64,000 nucleotides of DNA from an uncultured Succinivibrionaceae bacterium (GCA_949286015.1 CASEBB010000001.1:18017-82016); one strand, 5' to 3'. Positions 42,892 through 53,694 are shown, numbered from the stretch's first letter. A program made the numbers and translations. The notes: generated by a model not told the origin, from the sequence alone.

Positions 42892-45183
42892 ATGAATTTA
42901 ACGCCTATCACCCGCACCTTTAAGTATGGTCGTCATACCGTTACTTTAGAAACAGGTGCTATTGGTCGTCAGGCAGACTCGGCGGTACTCGCTTCCATGG
43001 ACGACACCACGGTGCTGGCCACGGTGGTGTGCAATCGTAAGGAGCCAGACGAGAGCCGTGATTTCTTCCCGCTTACCGTTAATTACCAAGAGCGTGCTTA
43101 CGCTGCTGGTAAGATCCCAGTAAGCTTCTTCCGTCGTGAGGGCCGCGCCAGCGAGGGTGAGACCTTAATCGCTCGCCTCATTGACCGTCCAATGCGCCCT
43201 CTGTTCCCTGATGGCTTCTATCACGATGTGCAGGTCGTGGTGACCGTGATGTCGGCTAACCCAGAGGTGCCAACAGACATCATCTCCATTATTGCGGCGT
43301 CGGCGGCTTTAGCTACCTCCGGTCTGCCATGGGGCGGCCCATTAGGTGCCGCACGTGTCGGTTACATCGACAATCAGTACGTCTTAAACCCAATCACCTC
43401 CGAGCAAGCTCGCTCTGACTTAGACCTCGTGGTCGCCGGTACCGATAAGGCCGTGGTCATGGTGGAGTCTGAGGCTAATATCCTGCCTGAGGACGTGATG
43501 CTGGGCGCCGTGATGTACGGCTATGAGCAACAGCAGAGCGTGATCAATGAGATCAAGGCCTTTAAGGAGCAGGTCAATCGCCCAGTGTGGGATTGGCACA
43601 AGGCTCCAGAGGACGAAGAGCTCTTACAGACTGTGCAGGACTTAGCCCGCGAGGACATCGGTCAGGCTTTCTACATCGTCGATAAGCTCGAGCGTCAAGA
43701 ACGCTTAGAGAGCATCAAAGACACCGTCACCGAGAAGGTGACTGCGATGAAGGAAGAGTGGGCGGAAAAGCAAAACAAGATCGCCAACATCCTCTTTGAG
43801 TTAGAGCGCACCACCGTCCGTGAGCGTATCTTAGCCGGTGAAAAGCGTATCGACGGCCGTACCTTACGTATGATCCGTCCTATCACCGTCGCTACGGGCA
43901 TCCTGCCACGTGTGCACGGCTCAGCTTTATTCACTCGTGGTGAGACGCAGGCTATTGCCACCTGCACCTTAGGCTCTGAGCGTGATGCCCAGACCTTGGA
44001 GGATATGACCGGCACCCGTACCGATCGCTTCATTCTGCACTACAACTTCCCACCATACTGTGTGGGTGAGACCGGCATCATTGGTTCGCCAAAGCGTCGT
44101 GAGATTGGTCACGGCCGTTTAGCGAAGCGTGCTTTACGTGCGGTGCTGCCAGATCAGGATAAGTTCCCATACACCATCCGTGTGGTCTCGGAGATCACTG
44201 AGTCCAATGGCTCGTCCTCGATGGCCTCTGTCTGCGGTGGTTCCTTAGCTTTATTTGCTGCCGGTGTGCCTTGCAAGGCTGCGGTTGCTGGTATCGCTAT
44301 GGGCTTGGTGAAGGAAGGCGATCGCGTCGCCGTCTTAACCGACATCATGGGCGATGAGGATCACTTAGGTGATATGGACTTTAAGGTTGCTGGTACCGCT
44401 GAAGGCGTCACTGCCTTACAGATGGATATCAAGACCGACGGTATCACCCGTGAGATCATGCAGCAGGCCTTAACTGATGCCCACGCTGCTCGTATCCACC
44501 TCTTAAAGATCATGTGCTCGGCTATGCCAGAGCCAGCTGCTGAGCTGTCGCCATTTGCCCCACGCGTGGTGGTGATCCACATCAAGCCAGAGAAGGTGAA
44601 GGATGTGATTGGTAAGGGTGGTGCGAACATTCGCAGCATCCAAACTGACACCAACACCTCCATTGAGTTAAACGATGACGGCGCGGTGAGCATCGCCGCT
44701 ATTTCTGAGGCTGATGCCAAGGCTGCGATCAAGCGCATTCAGGACTTAACGGCTGAAGTTGAGGTCAATCAGGACTACACGGGTACCGTAGTGCGTATCA
44801 CTGATTTTGGTGCCTTTGTGAACATCCTGCCAGGCCGTGACGGCTTAGTGCACGTTTCCGAGATTGCTAACGAGCGTGTTGACCACGTGTCTGACTACCT
44901 GCGCGTGGGTGATACCGTGCGTGTGCGCTGCTTAGCTGTGGATAAGGACACGGGCCGTATCCGCTTATCGATTCGTGCGTGCTTAAACGAGGAAGCTGAG
45001 CAGGAAGCGGCGGCTAAGGCGGCTAAGCAGGCTGCTGCGGAGCAAGAGGAGCAGGAGGCTTTAGCTGAGGACTCCTACGATACCGCCAGCGAGAATGAGG
45101 AGTACAGCGCTAATGAGGAGCGCGCTGAGCGCGCTGAGCGTAGCGATGAGGATGAGGGCCCATACGCCCACAGCCCACGCTAA
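42892..45183 (+). CDS. pnp: Polyribonucleotide nucleotidyltransferase (PNPase)
   Basis: PNPase degrades RNA 3'-5' by phosphorolysis and joins the degradosome. The 763-residue product has two RNase PH domains ([34 protein letters not shown], and later [60 protein letters not shown]), KH ([17 protein letters not shown]) and S1 ([20 protein letters not shown]) domains. Start 42892 matches the E. coli N-terminus and has GGAG at good spacing; earlier in-frame codons add unmatched residues. The C-terminus extends beyond S1 by about 60 Ala/Glu-rich residues, longer than the roughly 711-residue E. coli protein. A terminator follows. Confidence 0.97.
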   Translation: MNLTPITRTFKYGRHTVTLETGAIGRQADSAVLASMDDTTVLATVVCNRKEPDESRDFFPLTVNYQERAYAAGKIPVSFFRREGRASEGETLIARLIDRPMRPLFPDGFYHDVQVVVTVMSANPEVPTDIISIIAASAALATSGLPWGGPLGAARVGYIDNQYVLNPITSEQARSDLDLVVAGTDKAVVMVESEANILPEDVMLGAVMYGYEQQQSVINEIKAFKEQVNRPVWDWHKAPEDEELLQTVQDLAREDIGQAFYIVDKLERQERLESIKDTVTEKVTAMKEEWAEKQNKIANILFELERTTVRERILAGEKRIDGRTLRMIRPITVATGILPRVHGSALFTRGETQAIATCTLGSERDAQTLEDMTGTRTDRFILHYNFPPYCVGETGIIGSPKRREIGHGRLAKRALRAVLPDQDKFPYTIRVVSEITESNGSSSMASVCGGSLALFAAGVPCKAAVAGIAMGLVKEGDRVAVLTDIMGDEDHLGDMDFKVAGTAEGVTALQMDIKTDGITREIMQQALTDAHAARIHLLKIMCSAMPEPAAELSPFAPRVVVIHIKPEKVKDVIGKGGANIRSIQTDTNTSIELNDDGAVSIAAISEADAKAAIKRIQDLTAEVEVNQDYTGTVVRITDFGAFVNILPGRDGLVHVSEIANERVDHVSDYLRVGDTVRVRCLAVDKDTGRIRLSIRACLNEEAEQEAAAKAAKQAAAEQEEQEALAEDSYDTASENEEYSANEERAERAERSDEDEGPYAHSPR

Positions 45184-45226
45184 TAGCGACCTGACTCTAT
45201 CTTAAGTGCGGCCTTGGGCCGCGCTC

Positions 45227-45281
45227 ACCCCAGCTGTGTCATCACCTTAATGTGAGGATGCACTGGGGTTTGTTGTTTTTG
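45227..45281 (+). terminator. Intrinsic terminator of pnp
   Basis: ACCCCAG (45227-45233) pairs with CTGGGGT (45263-45269), enclosing a further imperfect stem, followed by TTTGTTGTTTTT. Confidence 0.75.
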
Positions 45282-45844
45282 CTCTCGCAGCGGCAGCTGC
45301 AGCGCCGCTTGTTTAGGGGCTAAAGCGATCAGCTCATAATTATATTTTATTTCACGTGAAACAGAGAAAAACGTGCACTACGATTGGCGGAGCGTAGCAA
45401 AGCGCTCCGCTTGCGCTAAAATAGTCAGTTTTGGTGCAAATTTGTGCAGAACCGTGCTATGGCATGGTGCTGTGCGTTGCATGTCGAGCTTAATGTGTTT
45501 TTGCTGTGAGCGCCAGCCGAGGCTAAGCGTGCTGTGCTTTTGCGGGACAAGGCGCTGCGGCGCAGCTGTCCCTCAGCAACAACACACCACACAAAGGCAG
45601 TAAGTGCATAAGCTCTTTACTTGCAGCCCTCTCAGGGCGCGGGTAGGGGAGACTATTCTTATTGCAGCTTAACTCTACTTCGCTCTCTGGCAAGCTCCGC
45701 CTGCGGTGCTGTAACCCAGCAGGTTACGCAAAGCAGCGCTACCGCGCGGCAACTGTTCAGAAGTAGAGGGCAGCGTGAACTGGTGTTCTTGTTGGCGCCC
45801 CCGCGCTAAAGAAGACATCTGTCTTAGTTTCGGAGTTTAGGGTC
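45282..45844. other. pnp-NSS1 intergenic region with a parS-like site
   Basis: About 560 bases with no supported gene. It contains the parS-like site described separately. A GGGTC ribosome-binding-like sequence precedes ATG 45845. Confidence 0.45.
45348..45363. promoter_or_regulatory. parS: parS-like ParB binding site
   Basis: TATTTCACGTGAAACA matches the bacterial parS consensus TGTTTCACGTGAAACA in 15 of 16 positions. The 12 central bases form a perfect palindrome. ParB loaded here would organise and segregate the origin region. parS sites usually cluster near oriC, but parAB and other origin genes are not in the window. Confidence 0.65.
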
Positions 45845-47233
45845 ATGTCAACCCGTGAACATTTTGCGACACGTCTGGGCTTCCTGCTCATTACCGCCGG
45901 TTGTGCCATCGGCTTAGGTAATGTCTGGCGCTTTCCATACATCGTGGGTCAGTATGGCGGCGCATTCTTCGTCTTAATCTACATCTTCTTCCTCGTCTTC
46001 TTTGGCTTGCCACTCCTGATGATGGAGCTTGCTATCGGTCGCTCCTCCCGCCGCTCGCTGGCCCAGTCCTTTGAGACCTTAGAGCCTCAGGGCAGACACT
46101 GGCACTTTAACAAGTGGTGGATGATCGCCGGTAACTACGTGCTGATGTCGTTCTACAGCGTGATCACCGGTTGGATGCTCTACTACAGCTTAAAGGGCTT
46201 CTCCGGTGAGTTTGGTGTCAACTCCGATGCCACTGTCGCCGGTGCCGCTTTTGCCGACATGCTGGCCTCGCCTTCATCGATGCTGATCAGCATGCTGGCG
46301 GTGGTAGCTGTGGCCTTTGGTATCTGCGCCTGTGGTCTGCGTAAGGGCGTGGAGCGTATCACCAAGCCAATGATGATCCTGCTCTTTGCGCTGCTCATCT
46401 TTATGGCGCTGCGCTCCTTTACCTTAGACGGCTTTGAGGAGGGCGTGTCCTACTACTTAAAGCCAGATCTCTCTAAGATCACCGATGGTGGTATCGCCCG
46501 TGTGATTGAGGTCTTCTCGGCGGCCATGGCACAGGCGTTCTTTACGCTGTCGATTGGTGTGGGTGCCATTCAGATCTTTGGTACCTACATGAGCTCGAAT
46601 CAGACCTTAGCCTCTGAGGGCCTGTCGATCTTAGCCTTAGACACCACCGTGGCTTTCTTATCCGGCCTTGTGATCTTCCCTGCTTGCTTTACTTACGCTG
46701 TGGAGCCAGGCCAAGGCCCAAGCCTGATCTTTGTGACCTTAGTGTCGGTCTTCTCGCACATGGAAAATGGTGCTTTCTGGGGCGGCATCTTCTTTGTGTT
46801 TATGCTCTTTGCGGCGCTGTCGACGCTGATTGCGGTGTTTGAGAACATCATCGCTATCTTTATGGAGCTGTTCACCACCTCGCGTCGTCGTGCGGTGATG
46901 ATCAACTTCTGCATCATCTTTGTGGTGTCGCTGCCTTGTATCTTAGGCTTTAACTACTGGTCTGACATCCACCCATTAGGTGGCAGTTCGACCATCCTCG
47001 ATCTTGAGGACTTCATTATTTCCTACAACATCCTGCCATTTGGCGCGTTAGTGTATGCGGCCTTTATTACATGGCGTGGTGGTTGGGGCTTTAACAACTT
47101 CTTAAGCGAGTGCAACACCGGTAAGGGTGTGCGCATGCCAAGCTGGGGCTTAAATTACTACCGCTTTGTGGTGCCAGTGGTGATCTTCTTACTGATCGCT
47201 AACTGCTACTACTCGGTGTTCTTTGCAGGCTAA
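45845..47233 (+). CDS. NSS-family sodium-dependent symporter, copy 1
   Basis: A 462-residue neurotransmitter:sodium symporter family (LeuT fold) inner-membrane protein that takes up amino acids or similar compounds with Na+. The hallmark first helix AGCAIGLGNVWRFPYIVGQY is present, as is GLPLLMMELAIGRSSRRSLA, then GVERITKPMMILLFALLIFM and VEPGQGPSLIFVTLVSVFSH. About 11-12 hydrophobic segments are visible, the usual bacterial number. The substrate cannot be assigned. It is the first of three tandem homologues, each preceded by its own leader of 400 bases or more. Confidence 0.93.
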   Translation: MSTREHFATRLGFLLITAGCAIGLGNVWRFPYIVGQYGGAFFVLIYIFFLVFFGLPLLMMELAIGRSSRRSLAQSFETLEPQGRHWHFNKWWMIAGNYVLMSFYSVITGWMLYYSLKGFSGEFGVNSDATVAGAAFADMLASPSSMLISMLAVVAVAFGICACGLRKGVERITKPMMILLFALLIFMALRSFTLDGFEEGVSYYLKPDLSKITDGGIARVIEVFSAAMAQAFFTLSIGVGAIQIFGTYMSSNQTLASEGLSILALDTTVAFLSGLVIFPACFTYAVEPGQGPSLIFVTLVSVFSHMENGAFWGGIFFVFMLFAALSTLIAVFENIIAIFMELFTTSRRRAVMINFCIIFVVSLPCILGFNYWSDIHPLGGSSTILDLEDFIISYNILPFGALVYAAFITWRGGWGFNNFLSECNTGKGVRMPSWGLNYYRFVVPVVIFLLIANCYYSVFFAG

Positions 47234-47738
47234 GGCTTGACCTATCTTTCTTAGCAGGTAGCTGCTCTCTTAGCACGTTACCAGCTGACCGCTCCCGCGC
47301 CCCTAAATATGGCGCTTGCCTTATGGTAAAGCGCCATTTTGGCGCATAAGCGCACTTTTCTGCTCTCTTTTGCGTCATTGCTGTTTTTTAACGCCGTTTG
47401 GTGCTCAAATTTAGGGCATAATACGGCGTTTTGTGTTTCTGTGGTGCAGAAAATTCTGTAGTGGTAGCTTTCGGCATAAACTCTCAAGCCACAGTTATAG
47501 CCCTGCCATCATGCCTCCTTTGCGGTGGCAGCTGGCGCCGGAGCTCTGGTTAGAGCTGCTCTTTTTAGATCAGCACTTTTAGAGCTGCACTGCTGTGACG
47601 CAGTAAGGCGCGGCTGGGCACTGCACCGCGCGGCCTGCAATAAAGTTGTGGGCTGCTTCCCGCCGCTTAGATACGCTGACACTCCTCTTTCTAGGCCTCA
47701 CGCCGTGGCACCGCGTGCTGCCACTTGGATTTTTGTAT
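47234..47738. other. NSS1-NSS2 gap
   Basis: About 500 bases without a supported gene. A terminator lies at 47309-47340. Confidence 0.4.
47309..47340 (+). terminator. Intrinsic terminator of NSS copy 1
   Basis: ATGGCGCTT (47309-47317) pairs with AAGCGCCAT (47329-47337), followed by TTTT after a short A-rich loop. Confidence 0.7.
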
Positions 47739-49103
47739 ATGGCTCGAGAACAATTTTCTTCGCGCTTAGGTTTCCTCTTAATCGCCGCTGGCTGTGCTAT
47801 CGGTTTAGGAAACGTCTGGCGCTTCCCTTACATCACCGGTCAATATGGCGGCGCGATCTTCGTCATCATTTACCTGTGCTTCTTGTTCTTTGTGGGTGTA
47901 CCGCTGCTGACCATGGAGCTGTCGGTAGGCCGCGCCTCTCGCCGCTCTTTGGGCCAATCCTTTGAGGTGTTAGCCCCACACACCAAGTGGTACTTAAACA
48001 AGTTCTGGATGATTCCAGGCAACTACATCCTCATGGCCTTCTACTCGCTGGTGACCGGCTGGCTGCTCTATTACATGGTCATGCTCGGCAGTGGCATCAT
48101 GCAGGCCCCAACCCAAGAGGCCGCAGGTGAGGTCTTTAATGAGCTGCTGGTAAGCCCTGTGAGCATGTTTACCTGCACCGTGATCGTGGTGGTGGCTTCA
48201 TTCTCGGTGTGCGCCTTTGGTCTAGAAAAGGGCGTGGAGCGTATCACCAAGCCAATGATGATCCTGCTCTTTGCGTTGCTGATCTTCTTAGCCGCGCGTT
48301 CCTTTACCCTGCCAGGTGTTAAGGAAGGCTTAAGCTACTATCTGCTGCCAAGCTTTGACAATATGCAGCGTGAGGGTATCTTAAATGCGCTGTCGGCGGC
48401 GATGGGCCAATCGTTCTTTACCTTAGGCTTAGGTGTGGGCTCGATTCAGATCTTCGGCTCTTACATGAAGCGCCAATACACCTTAGGCTATGAGGCATTC
48501 ACCATTACCTTACTGGACACCACGGTGGCTTTATTAGCTGGCTTTATCATCTTCCCAGCTTGCTTTAGCTACGGAGTGGAGCCAGGTCAGGGCCCAGGCT
48601 TACTCTTTGTGACCTTAGTGACCGTGTTCTCTAACATGGACTACGGTGCCTTATGGGGTGGCTTGTTCTTCTTATTCATGCTCTTTGCGGCGGTATCGAC
48701 GCTGATTGCGGTGTTTGAGAACATCATCGCCATTACCATGGAGATGTTTGCGCTCTCGCGTATTAAGGCGGTGCTGATTAACTGCTGCGTGATATTGCTC
48801 TTAGGTCTGCCTTGCATGTTTGGCTATAACTACCTCTCGGATATCCATCCTTTAGGTGGTTCGAGCACGATCTTAGACACCTACGACTTTATTCTGAGCA
48901 ATAACATCCTGCCATTTGGCACCACCTGTTACGTGCTCTTTATTACCTTAAAGCGTGGCTGGGGCTTTGATAACTACATTGCCGAGACCAACTACGGTAA
49001 GGGCTTAAAGTTCCCACACGCCTTTAAGTACTACTATCGCTTCATTCTGCCAATTGTCATCTTAGCGCTGTTTATTCAGGGCTATGTGGGCGTCTTTGGC
49101 TAG
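47739..49103 (+). CDS. NSS-family sodium-dependent symporter, copy 2
   Basis: A 454-residue paralogue of the preceding transporter, with the same hallmark (AGCAIGLGNVWRFPYITGQY), GVPLLTMELSVGRASRRSLG, GVERITKPMMILLFALLIFL and VEPGQGPGLLFVTLVTVFSN. ATG 47739 (MAREQFSSRLGFLL) gives the family N-terminus; an upstream open frame would add 31 unmatched residues. The ribosome binding site is weak. Divergence from copy 1 in the extracellular loops between the early helices suggests a different substrate. Confidence 0.92.
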   Translation: MAREQFSSRLGFLLIAAGCAIGLGNVWRFPYITGQYGGAIFVIIYLCFLFFVGVPLLTMELSVGRASRRSLGQSFEVLAPHTKWYLNKFWMIPGNYILMAFYSLVTGWLLYYMVMLGSGIMQAPTQEAAGEVFNELLVSPVSMFTCTVIVVVASFSVCAFGLEKGVERITKPMMILLFALLIFLAARSFTLPGVKEGLSYYLLPSFDNMQREGILNALSAAMGQSFFTLGLGVGSIQIFGSYMKRQYTLGYEAFTITLLDTTVALLAGFIIFPACFSYGVEPGQGPGLLFVTLVTVFSNMDYGALWGGLFFLFMLFAAVSTLIAVFENIIAITMEMFALSRIKAVLINCCVILLLGLPCMFGYNYLSDIHPLGGSSTILDTYDFILSNNILPFGTTCYVLFITLKRGWGFDNYIAETNYGKGLKFPHAFKYYYRFILPIVILALFIQGYVGVFG

Positions 49104-49515
49104 AGATAGGGCGTATTAAGTGGTGAGTGGTGTCACCAGAGGCAAAGCAAGGTGGGAGCAGGACCGCAGACAGTAGGGGTAAAGACTCCGCAAGGCCCTG
49201 TGCTCACCCAGTTGTACTCGTAGCGCCTCTTCTTTTCTGCCCGCACCACCACTGCTACTGCGATGTTTTGCTGTGGCTTAGTGCTGCTTAGGTTTTCTTT
49301 TACGTAGGCGCGCTTGCTTTTGCCCGTGAGCGCTCTTATTGATCGTTGGCTGCACCGCACTTACTGCCCCGCGTGTAACCGACTTTTCTGCAAATCAGTT
49401 GAGGCTCCTCACTTAAATCCCCATCCTGCCCAGCACGTAGTGCGCTTGTAGCTCATGCTGGGGGAGGCTGGTGTGGCCGCAAGGGCCAAGTGAGTAAGCT
49501 TCACTGGGGGTTTTT
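49104..49515. other. NSS2-NSS3 gap
   Basis: About 410 bases with no supported gene and no clear terminator. GGGGGTTTTT precedes ATG 49516. Confidence 0.4.
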
Positions 49516-50892
49516 ATGGCTCAACGCGAACAGTTCTCCTCGCGCTTAGGCTTCCTGCTCATTGCCGCTGGCTGCGCGATTGGCTTAGGAAACGTCTGGC
49601 GCTTCCCATACATCACCGGTCAATACGGCGGTGCTGCCTTTGTGATCATGTATTTGGTCTTCCTTCTCATCATTGGCGTGCCGCTCTTAACCGTCGAGCT
49701 GTCGATGGGCCGTTTCTCCCGTCGCTCCGTAGCCCGCGCCTTTGATGTCATTGAAAAGCCAGGTAGCAAGTGGCACTTAAATAAGTTCTGGATCATCCCT
49801 GGAAGCTACATCCTGCTCTCCTTCTATGCCGTGATCACCGGCTGGCTGCTCTACTACTGCCTGCGGATGCTCACCGGCTTCTTCCCTGTGGGTACCACCA
49901 AGGAAATCGCCGTTACGCGCTTTAGCGAGCTCTTAGCAGACCCATACATCATGTTCGTCTGCACTTTCTCGGTGGCTTTTATTTCCTTTGGCATCGTGGC
50001 TTTTGGCTTAGTCAAGGGCGTGGAGCGTATCACCAAGCCAATGATGATCCTGCTCTTTGCGCTGCTGTTCTTCATGGCCTTCCGCTCGTTCACGCTGCCA
50101 GGCTTTAGCGAGGGTATTGCCTTTTACCTCACCCCATCGTGGGACAACATGAAGAGCGAGGGCTTCTTAGTGGCGGTGTGGGCTGCCATGGGACAGGTGT
50201 TCTTTACCCTGTCTATTGGTCAAGGCTCCATTGAGATCTTTGGTGCTTACATGGATAAGCGCCACTCGCTTATCTCCGAGTCGGTTCTCATTTGCTGCTT
50301 AGACACCACGGTGGCCTTACTTGCTGGCTTTATTATCTTCCCAGCTTGCTTTAGCTACGGTGTGGAGCCAGGTCAGGGCCCGAGCTTATTGTTCGTGTCC
50401 TTAACCACCGTCTTTGCCAACATGGACTATGGCTGGTTCTGGGGTAGCCTCTTCTTCCTCTTCATGCTCTTTGCGGCCATGTCGACGCTGATTGCGGTGT
50501 TTGAGAGCGTGATTTCGATCAATATCGATCTCTTTGCTATCAGCCGTGTTAAGGCCGTGATTATCAACTTCTTGATCATTACGGTCATGGGCTTACCATG
50601 TATCTTAGGCTTTAACTACTGGTCGGATTTCCACCCATTAGGTGGCAGCTCGACCATCCTTGATCTGCAGGACTTCTTGGTGTCCAATAATGTGCTGCCA
50701 TTAGGCTCGTTTGTGATGGTGCTGTTTATCACAGCCAAGACGGGCATGGGCTTTAAGCGCTATCAGGAAGAGTGCAACACCGGTGTTGGTCCAAAGATTC
50801 CTAACTGGATGTTCTGGTACATGCGCTTTGTGCTGCCAGTGATCATTGGTGTGATCTTAGCGGTGGGCTACTACAATATCTTCCTTGCCTAA
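49516..50892 (+). CDS. NSS-family sodium-dependent symporter, copy 3
   Basis: A 458-residue paralogue of copies 1 and 2: SSRLGFLLIAAGCAIGLGNV opens the first helix, then GVPLLTVELSMGRFSRRSVA, GVERITKPMMILLFALLFFM, VEPGQGPSLLFVSLTTVFAN, and LGFNYWSDFHPLGGSSTILD. Copies 2 and 3 share the nearly identical N-terminus EQFSSRLGFLLIAAG, suggesting that they are the closer pair. GGGGG lies six bases upstream of the ATG. A terminator follows, ending the transporter cluster. Confidence 0.93.
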   Translation: MAQREQFSSRLGFLLIAAGCAIGLGNVWRFPYITGQYGGAAFVIMYLVFLLIIGVPLLTVELSMGRFSRRSVARAFDVIEKPGSKWHLNKFWIIPGSYILLSFYAVITGWLLYYCLRMLTGFFPVGTTKEIAVTRFSELLADPYIMFVCTFSVAFISFGIVAFGLVKGVERITKPMMILLFALLFFMAFRSFTLPGFSEGIAFYLTPSWDNMKSEGFLVAVWAAMGQVFFTLSIGQGSIEIFGAYMDKRHSLISESVLICCLDTTVALLAGFIIFPACFSYGVEPGQGPSLLFVSLTTVFANMDYGWFWGSLFFLFMLFAAMSTLIAVFESVISINIDLFAISRVKAVIINFLIITVMGLPCILGFNYWSDFHPLGGSSTILDLQDFLVSNNVLPLGSFVMVLFITAKTGMGFKRYQEECNTGVGPKIPNWMFWYMRFVLPVIIGVILAVGYYNIFLA

Positions 50893-50950
50893 GTAAGGAC
50901 AGGGTAGTGCCCTCAAGAAGCGGCTAGGCCCGATGGCTTAGCCAATGAAA

Positions 50951-50996
50951 GCCCCCATAAGTGCTCTGTTTGGAGTTGCTTGTGGGGGCTTTTGTC
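50951..50996 (+). terminator. Intrinsic terminator after NSS copy 3
   Basis: GCCCCCATAAG (50951-50961) pairs with CTTGTGGGGGC (50979-50989), one G-U pair, followed by TTTTG. Confidence 0.85.
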
Positions 50997-51377
50997 TCTA
51001 CGACATCACCACAGGGCGTTTAGCGCAGATCTGGCTCCTAAGCCTATGAGCTGAGCGCGCTTGCAAGGTATCAAAACGGCTTATCCATGCCCGCTTTAGC
51101 GGCTTGGAAAATGCTGCATGTTGTAGTTATTTCTGTGGCGAGATGCCGCCACAGTTGAAAAAAGAGCAAGGCAGCGTGCACTTTTTGCGCAGCACGCGGT
51201 CTAACGCTTTACAGGCATGATGTCGCGGCCTGTGGGCAAAAGCTTCGTTGAAGATAGTAGAGCAGCTGCTCTGATGGAGGAGCGTACTGCTAAGTAAGAG
51301 GTAGCCTCGTAAGAGGTGACCGCCTTGGTCTCAAGGTAAAACACATCACCCCACAACTATTTTTGAGGAAAAAGAGG
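50997..51377. other. NSS3-slt gap
   Basis: About 380 bases with no supported gene. Near 51297-51350, a GGTAGCCTC start and a TCTCAAGGTAAAACAC stretch resemble parts of the dispersed repeat and may be a decayed copy. TGAGGA precedes ATG 51378. Confidence 0.35.
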
Positions 51378-53648
51378 ATGGGCAAATTAGCTTGGCAGCC
51401 GTGGCTGCAGCAGGTGTTAGCACAGACCCCTAAGGCCATGGTCGGCGCATTATTGCTAGCGCTATCACCTCTAGCTCTAGCCTCGTCAGCTTCCTCATCC
51501 TCTTCTGCTCAAGACGATGCGGCCTCAACCCAAGAGGCGCAAGTCGACGCCATTGAAAGTAAGCTCGCTACCACCTCGGCCAATATCACCATTAGAGCCG
51601 GTGCTAACTCCAATGACCTTGTCTCGGGCTCTGCTGAGACTAGCGCTAATAGCGATGCCTATAGTGGTACGGCGCTGCACTTTGAAGATCAGATGATGCT
51701 CAATGCCCGTCGCGTCGATCTCGATCTCTTTGCCAAAATGCCAAAGTCCCGCATCACCAAGATGCGTGAGGCCTATGTGCAAGCGGAAAACGCCTTTCGC
51801 CGTGGCGATGAGGCCTTAGGCTTTGCTATCCAAAAGCAGCACTTACAAGGCTACCCGCTCAACATCTGGCTCAATTACTACTATCTGGCCAATGACATTA
51901 AGACCAGCAAGTTTGACGCGGTGATGAAGTTCATCAACAGCAACGAGCAAGCGGAGCTTGCCGAGCTGTTACGTGACCGCTATGCGCGTTACCTCTCCGA
52001 TGTGCGCGACTATAAGCGTCTGTCGGTGTTAGTGGGCCCGAAGCCATTTGATGAGACCAAGCTCTCGACGCTGAGCTTTAAGCAAAAGACCCAGCTGTGC
52101 CGCTTCTATGAGGCTAACTGGCCTTTAGATAAGGTGAACGAAGAGGCTATCAGCTTTGCGACGCGTATTTACCTCGATTTAAGCAAGCGCCCATTGTCCT
52201 GTAATGGCTTAATGGCCTTGTTTGACGCTAAGGGCTACCTTACCGATAAGCTGGTCTTAAAGCGCTTTGAGAACGCCTATGTGCAGCGCTCCTATACAGA
52301 GACTACTGACTCCTTAGCCCAAGAGCTGCAACACACGGACTTTGCCAAGCGCGTCGATCAGCAGATGCAGCTGTACTCGCAGCCAGAGAAGCTCTTTGAC
52401 GAGGTTAAGGGTAACTCTGAGGACGAGCATCGTGTAGCAGTGCTGGCCTTTAAGCGCTACGCCAACTTATCCCCACGCTCGGCCCGTAATGACTTTAAGA
52501 AGTTTATCAAGACTTACGACCCATCCGAGACGGAGCTCATCGATATCTACCAGATCTTTGCCTCGTCGTTCTTAGGACGGAGCTACGGTTTATCTGACGT
52601 CGAGTGGGTTGATCGCAACCTGCCAACTTTAGCGTGGAATGACACCTTAAAAGAGCAGCGTTTACGTCGCGCCATTTACTTTGCCCAGTGGAAAGATGTC
52701 TATGTCCTCATTGACCACCTCTCCCCAGACCTGAAAGATGACATCAACTGGCGTTACTGGAAGGGCCGTGCGGCTTTAGAGCTGGGTAAGACCGATGAGG
52801 GTAATGCGCTGCTTGCTGAGGTAGCCAAGGATCGCAGCTTCTTTGGTTTTTACGCGGCACAGACGCTGGGGGTTGATTATCCTTTCAATTACCTCAAGAT
52901 CGACCCTAATTTCTCCTTCCCGCTGGACATTGCCAACAACAAGGCGGCGATTCGCTTCTTAGAGCTCTATGCGCTTGATGATGACAACGCCATTTATGAG
53001 TGGCGTGAGATTGCTAAGCGCTCCCCAGAGCACGAGGCGATGGTCATGGCGCAGTGGGCCTTACAGACGGGCAATATCTCCTACGCCATTGATTTTGTGG
53101 TGAGCTCGGGCCGTTGGGATGCCTTAGATTATCGCTTCCCGATTGCCTATCGCAGCTCTTATGAGCACTTCTCCAAAGAGAGCAATGTGCCGCTGTCGTT
53201 CTTATACGGCGTTTCGCGTCAGGAGAGCATGCTCAATCACAACATTCGCTCGTGGGCTGGTGCTGTGGGCTTAATGCAGGTGATGCCTGGTACGGCCCGC
53301 GATATTGCGCGTAAGGAGAAGTGGAAGTTCAGTGGCACCAACAGCCTCACTGATCCTGAGACCAATATCCAGTATGGCAGCACCTATCTGCGCTGGATGC
53401 TTGATAAGTTTGATAACAACCGCATTTTAGCGGCGGCGGCTTACAATGCAGGCCCAGGTCGTATTCCACGGTGGCGCTCTAATGATGGCGTGAAGCGCGA
53501 TGTGGCCATGTTTGTGGAGTGCATTCCTTTTAAGGAGACGCGTAAGTACGTGCAGAACGTAATTCTGTACGATGCCATTTATAACTTCCTGATCACCGGA
53601 GAAAAGGGCGAACTGATACACCCTAACGAGCTGAGCTACGCGTACTAA
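51378..53648 (+). CDS. slt: Soluble lytic murein transglycosylase
   Basis: A 756-residue periplasmic enzyme that cleaves peptidoglycan glycan strands. The signal peptide is clear (PKAMVGALLLALSPLALASS). A long alpha-helical superhelix region of about 500 residues follows, as in Slt70. The C-terminal SLT domain has PLSFLYGVSRQESMLNHNIR with the catalytic Glu, WAGAVGLMQVMPGTARDIAR, and AAAAYNAGPGRIPRWRSNDG. It is longer than E. coli Slt (645 residues), mainly in the linker after the signal peptide. Start 51378 has TGAGGA eight bases upstream; TTG 51363 is less likely. A terminator follows. Confidence 0.93.
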   Translation: MGKLAWQPWLQQVLAQTPKAMVGALLLALSPLALASSASSSSSAQDDAASTQEAQVDAIESKLATTSANITIRAGANSNDLVSGSAETSANSDAYSGTALHFEDQMMLNARRVDLDLFAKMPKSRITKMREAYVQAENAFRRGDEALGFAIQKQHLQGYPLNIWLNYYYLANDIKTSKFDAVMKFINSNEQAELAELLRDRYARYLSDVRDYKRLSVLVGPKPFDETKLSTLSFKQKTQLCRFYEANWPLDKVNEEAISFATRIYLDLSKRPLSCNGLMALFDAKGYLTDKLVLKRFENAYVQRSYTETTDSLAQELQHTDFAKRVDQQMQLYSQPEKLFDEVKGNSEDEHRVAVLAFKRYANLSPRSARNDFKKFIKTYDPSETELIDIYQIFASSFLGRSYGLSDVEWVDRNLPTLAWNDTLKEQRLRRAIYFAQWKDVYVLIDHLSPDLKDDINWRYWKGRAALELGKTDEGNALLAEVAKDRSFFGFYAAQTLGVDYPFNYLKIDPNFSFPLDIANNKAAIRFLELYALDDDNAIYEWREIAKRSPEHEAMVMAQWALQTGNISYAIDFVVSSGRWDALDYRFPIAYRSSYEHFSKESNVPLSFLYGVSRQESMLNHNIRSWAGAVGLMQVMPGTARDIARKEKWKFSGTNSLTDPETNIQYGSTYLRWMLDKFDNNRILAAAAYNAGPGRIPRWRSNDGVKRDVAMFVECIPFKETRKYVQNVILYDAIYNFLITGEKGELIHPNELSYAY

Positions 53649-53694
53649 GGCTGATGCTGAGAGCACCGTAAGCTCACTACACTAAGCTCCACAG

